From contig CALJMO010000067.1 of assembly GCA_937982065.1 (NCBI GenBank), positions 62,001 through 126,000 on the forward strand: DNA of 64,000 nucleotides, written 5' to 3'. Shown here one piece after another: positions 63,745 through 64,000 of the stretch. A program made the translations under genes and the position numbers. Origin of the DNA: an uncultured Collinsella sp. Its GTDB lineage: Bacteria > Actinomycetota > Coriobacteriia > Coriobacteriales > Coriobacteriaceae. The notes below the pieces were generated by a model. It did no database searches. It was not told the DNA's origin and saw only the letters and a program-made list of their open reading frames with translations. Positions within the stretch are counted from its first letter, which is position 1; every line of letters begins with the position of its first letter.

Positions 63745-64000
63745 ATGAAGACTATTAAGTCTCGGCAAGATTTCGAGCATGTGTTCAGTCAGGGGCGTCG
63801 TTTCAATCACCCTCTGATTCGAATGACCATATGTGAATCGGTTGGCGAAGGCGACTCCGGAAGGGTCGCCTTCGTTGGTGCTAAGCGACTCGGTTGTGCC
63901 GTCGTGCGCAACCGATCCAAGCGTGTGATGCGCGAGGCCGCCCGCAGCTGCGGATTTCCCGTTGCGGGTTATGACATCATCTTGTTCGCAACTCCCAAGA
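63745..64000 (+). CDS. rnpA: ribonuclease P protein component (3' end cut by window)
   Basis: Protein partner of the RNase P ribozyme, which trims tRNA 5' ends. The first 85 residues are visible: MKTIKSRQDFEHVFSQGRR, then VAFVGAKRLGCAVVRNRSKRVMREAAR, which contains the RNR signature (VVRNRSKRVMRE), and GYDIILFAT. The frame is open to the window end, so the C-terminus is missing. Confidence 0.93.
   Translation, partial: MKTIKSRQDFEHVFSQGRRFNHPLIRMTICESVGEGDSGRVAFVGAKRLGCAVVRNRSKRVMREAARSCGFPVAGYDIILFATPK

Overview
The window looks like the replication-origin region of a high-GC, anaerobic, Gram-positive Coriobacteriia chromosome, most likely Collinsella or a close relative. This is inferred from gene content, order and base composition, not from a database search. 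The evidence is the block rnpA-rpmH / dnaA-dnaN-recF-DUF721-gyrB-gyrA at the right end, the glmU-prs-pth neighbourhood at the left, NADPH-type electron-bifurcating genes (nfnAB), a class B sortase, LPXTG-like surface proteins, and abundant short palindromic repeats between genes.

Layout. 0-8 kb (+ strand): glmU, prs, a nuclease-like gene bracketed by terminal-inverted-repeat (TIR) elements, pth, nfnA-nfnB, then an unusual 80-bp-periodic hairpin array. 8-14 kb (-): a cytidylate-kinase-like protein, a four-gene polar amino-acid ABC importer, yqeY, a PrsA-like foldase and an orphan PTS EIIA. 15-22 kb: purF-purM-purN (-), a CmpB-type membrane protein (+), then MoaE-like, sortase B and purE (-). 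22-28 kb (-): carA-carB ending in nested palindromes and tandem terminators. 28-36 kb (-): a membrane protein with an ABC exporter, a Nudix hydrolase, purD, purA and dnaB. 36-38 kb (-): rpsF-ssb-rpsR-rplI. 38-42 kb (+): two tRNA-Ser genes, an inverted tRNA 3' fragment, a second nuclease-like gene bracketed by another palindrome family, a TRIC-type channel and a beta-solenoid membrane protein. 42-48 kb (-): a pilus/adhesin locus whose large subunit carries an in-frame amber codon. 48-52 kb (-): typA, a small operon with a bifunctional-nuclease-domain protein, and tRNA-Ile/Ala/Ile. 52-64 kb: gyrA, gyrB, DUF721, recF, dnaN, the origin, dnaA and a HATPase/Pro-Gln-rich/winged-helix protein (all -), then rpmH and a truncated rnpA (+).

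How it works together. Nucleotide synthesis is well represented: prs makes PRPP, purF/D/N/M/E/A build purines, and carAB starts pyrimidine and arginine synthesis. The replication genes surround a bipartite origin. An AT-rich stretch and five DnaA-trio triplets sit between dnaN and dnaA, and DnaA-box-like TTTTCAACA sequences sit on both sides of dnaA.

The most unusual content is not metabolic. Two paralogous PD-(D/E)XK-like nuclease genes each lie between inverted copies of a different palindromic repeat. One of those repeat families also has a copy without a nuclease gene. This resembles the logic of RAYT/REP partnerships but with a different nuclease fold, and it is the best candidate here for an undescribed system. 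Other points of interest are several very long nested palindromes at gene ends, a GyrA Ser83-to-Phe-type residue, and a DnaA variant (Asn in the HSTV helix) that may match the altered DnaA boxes.
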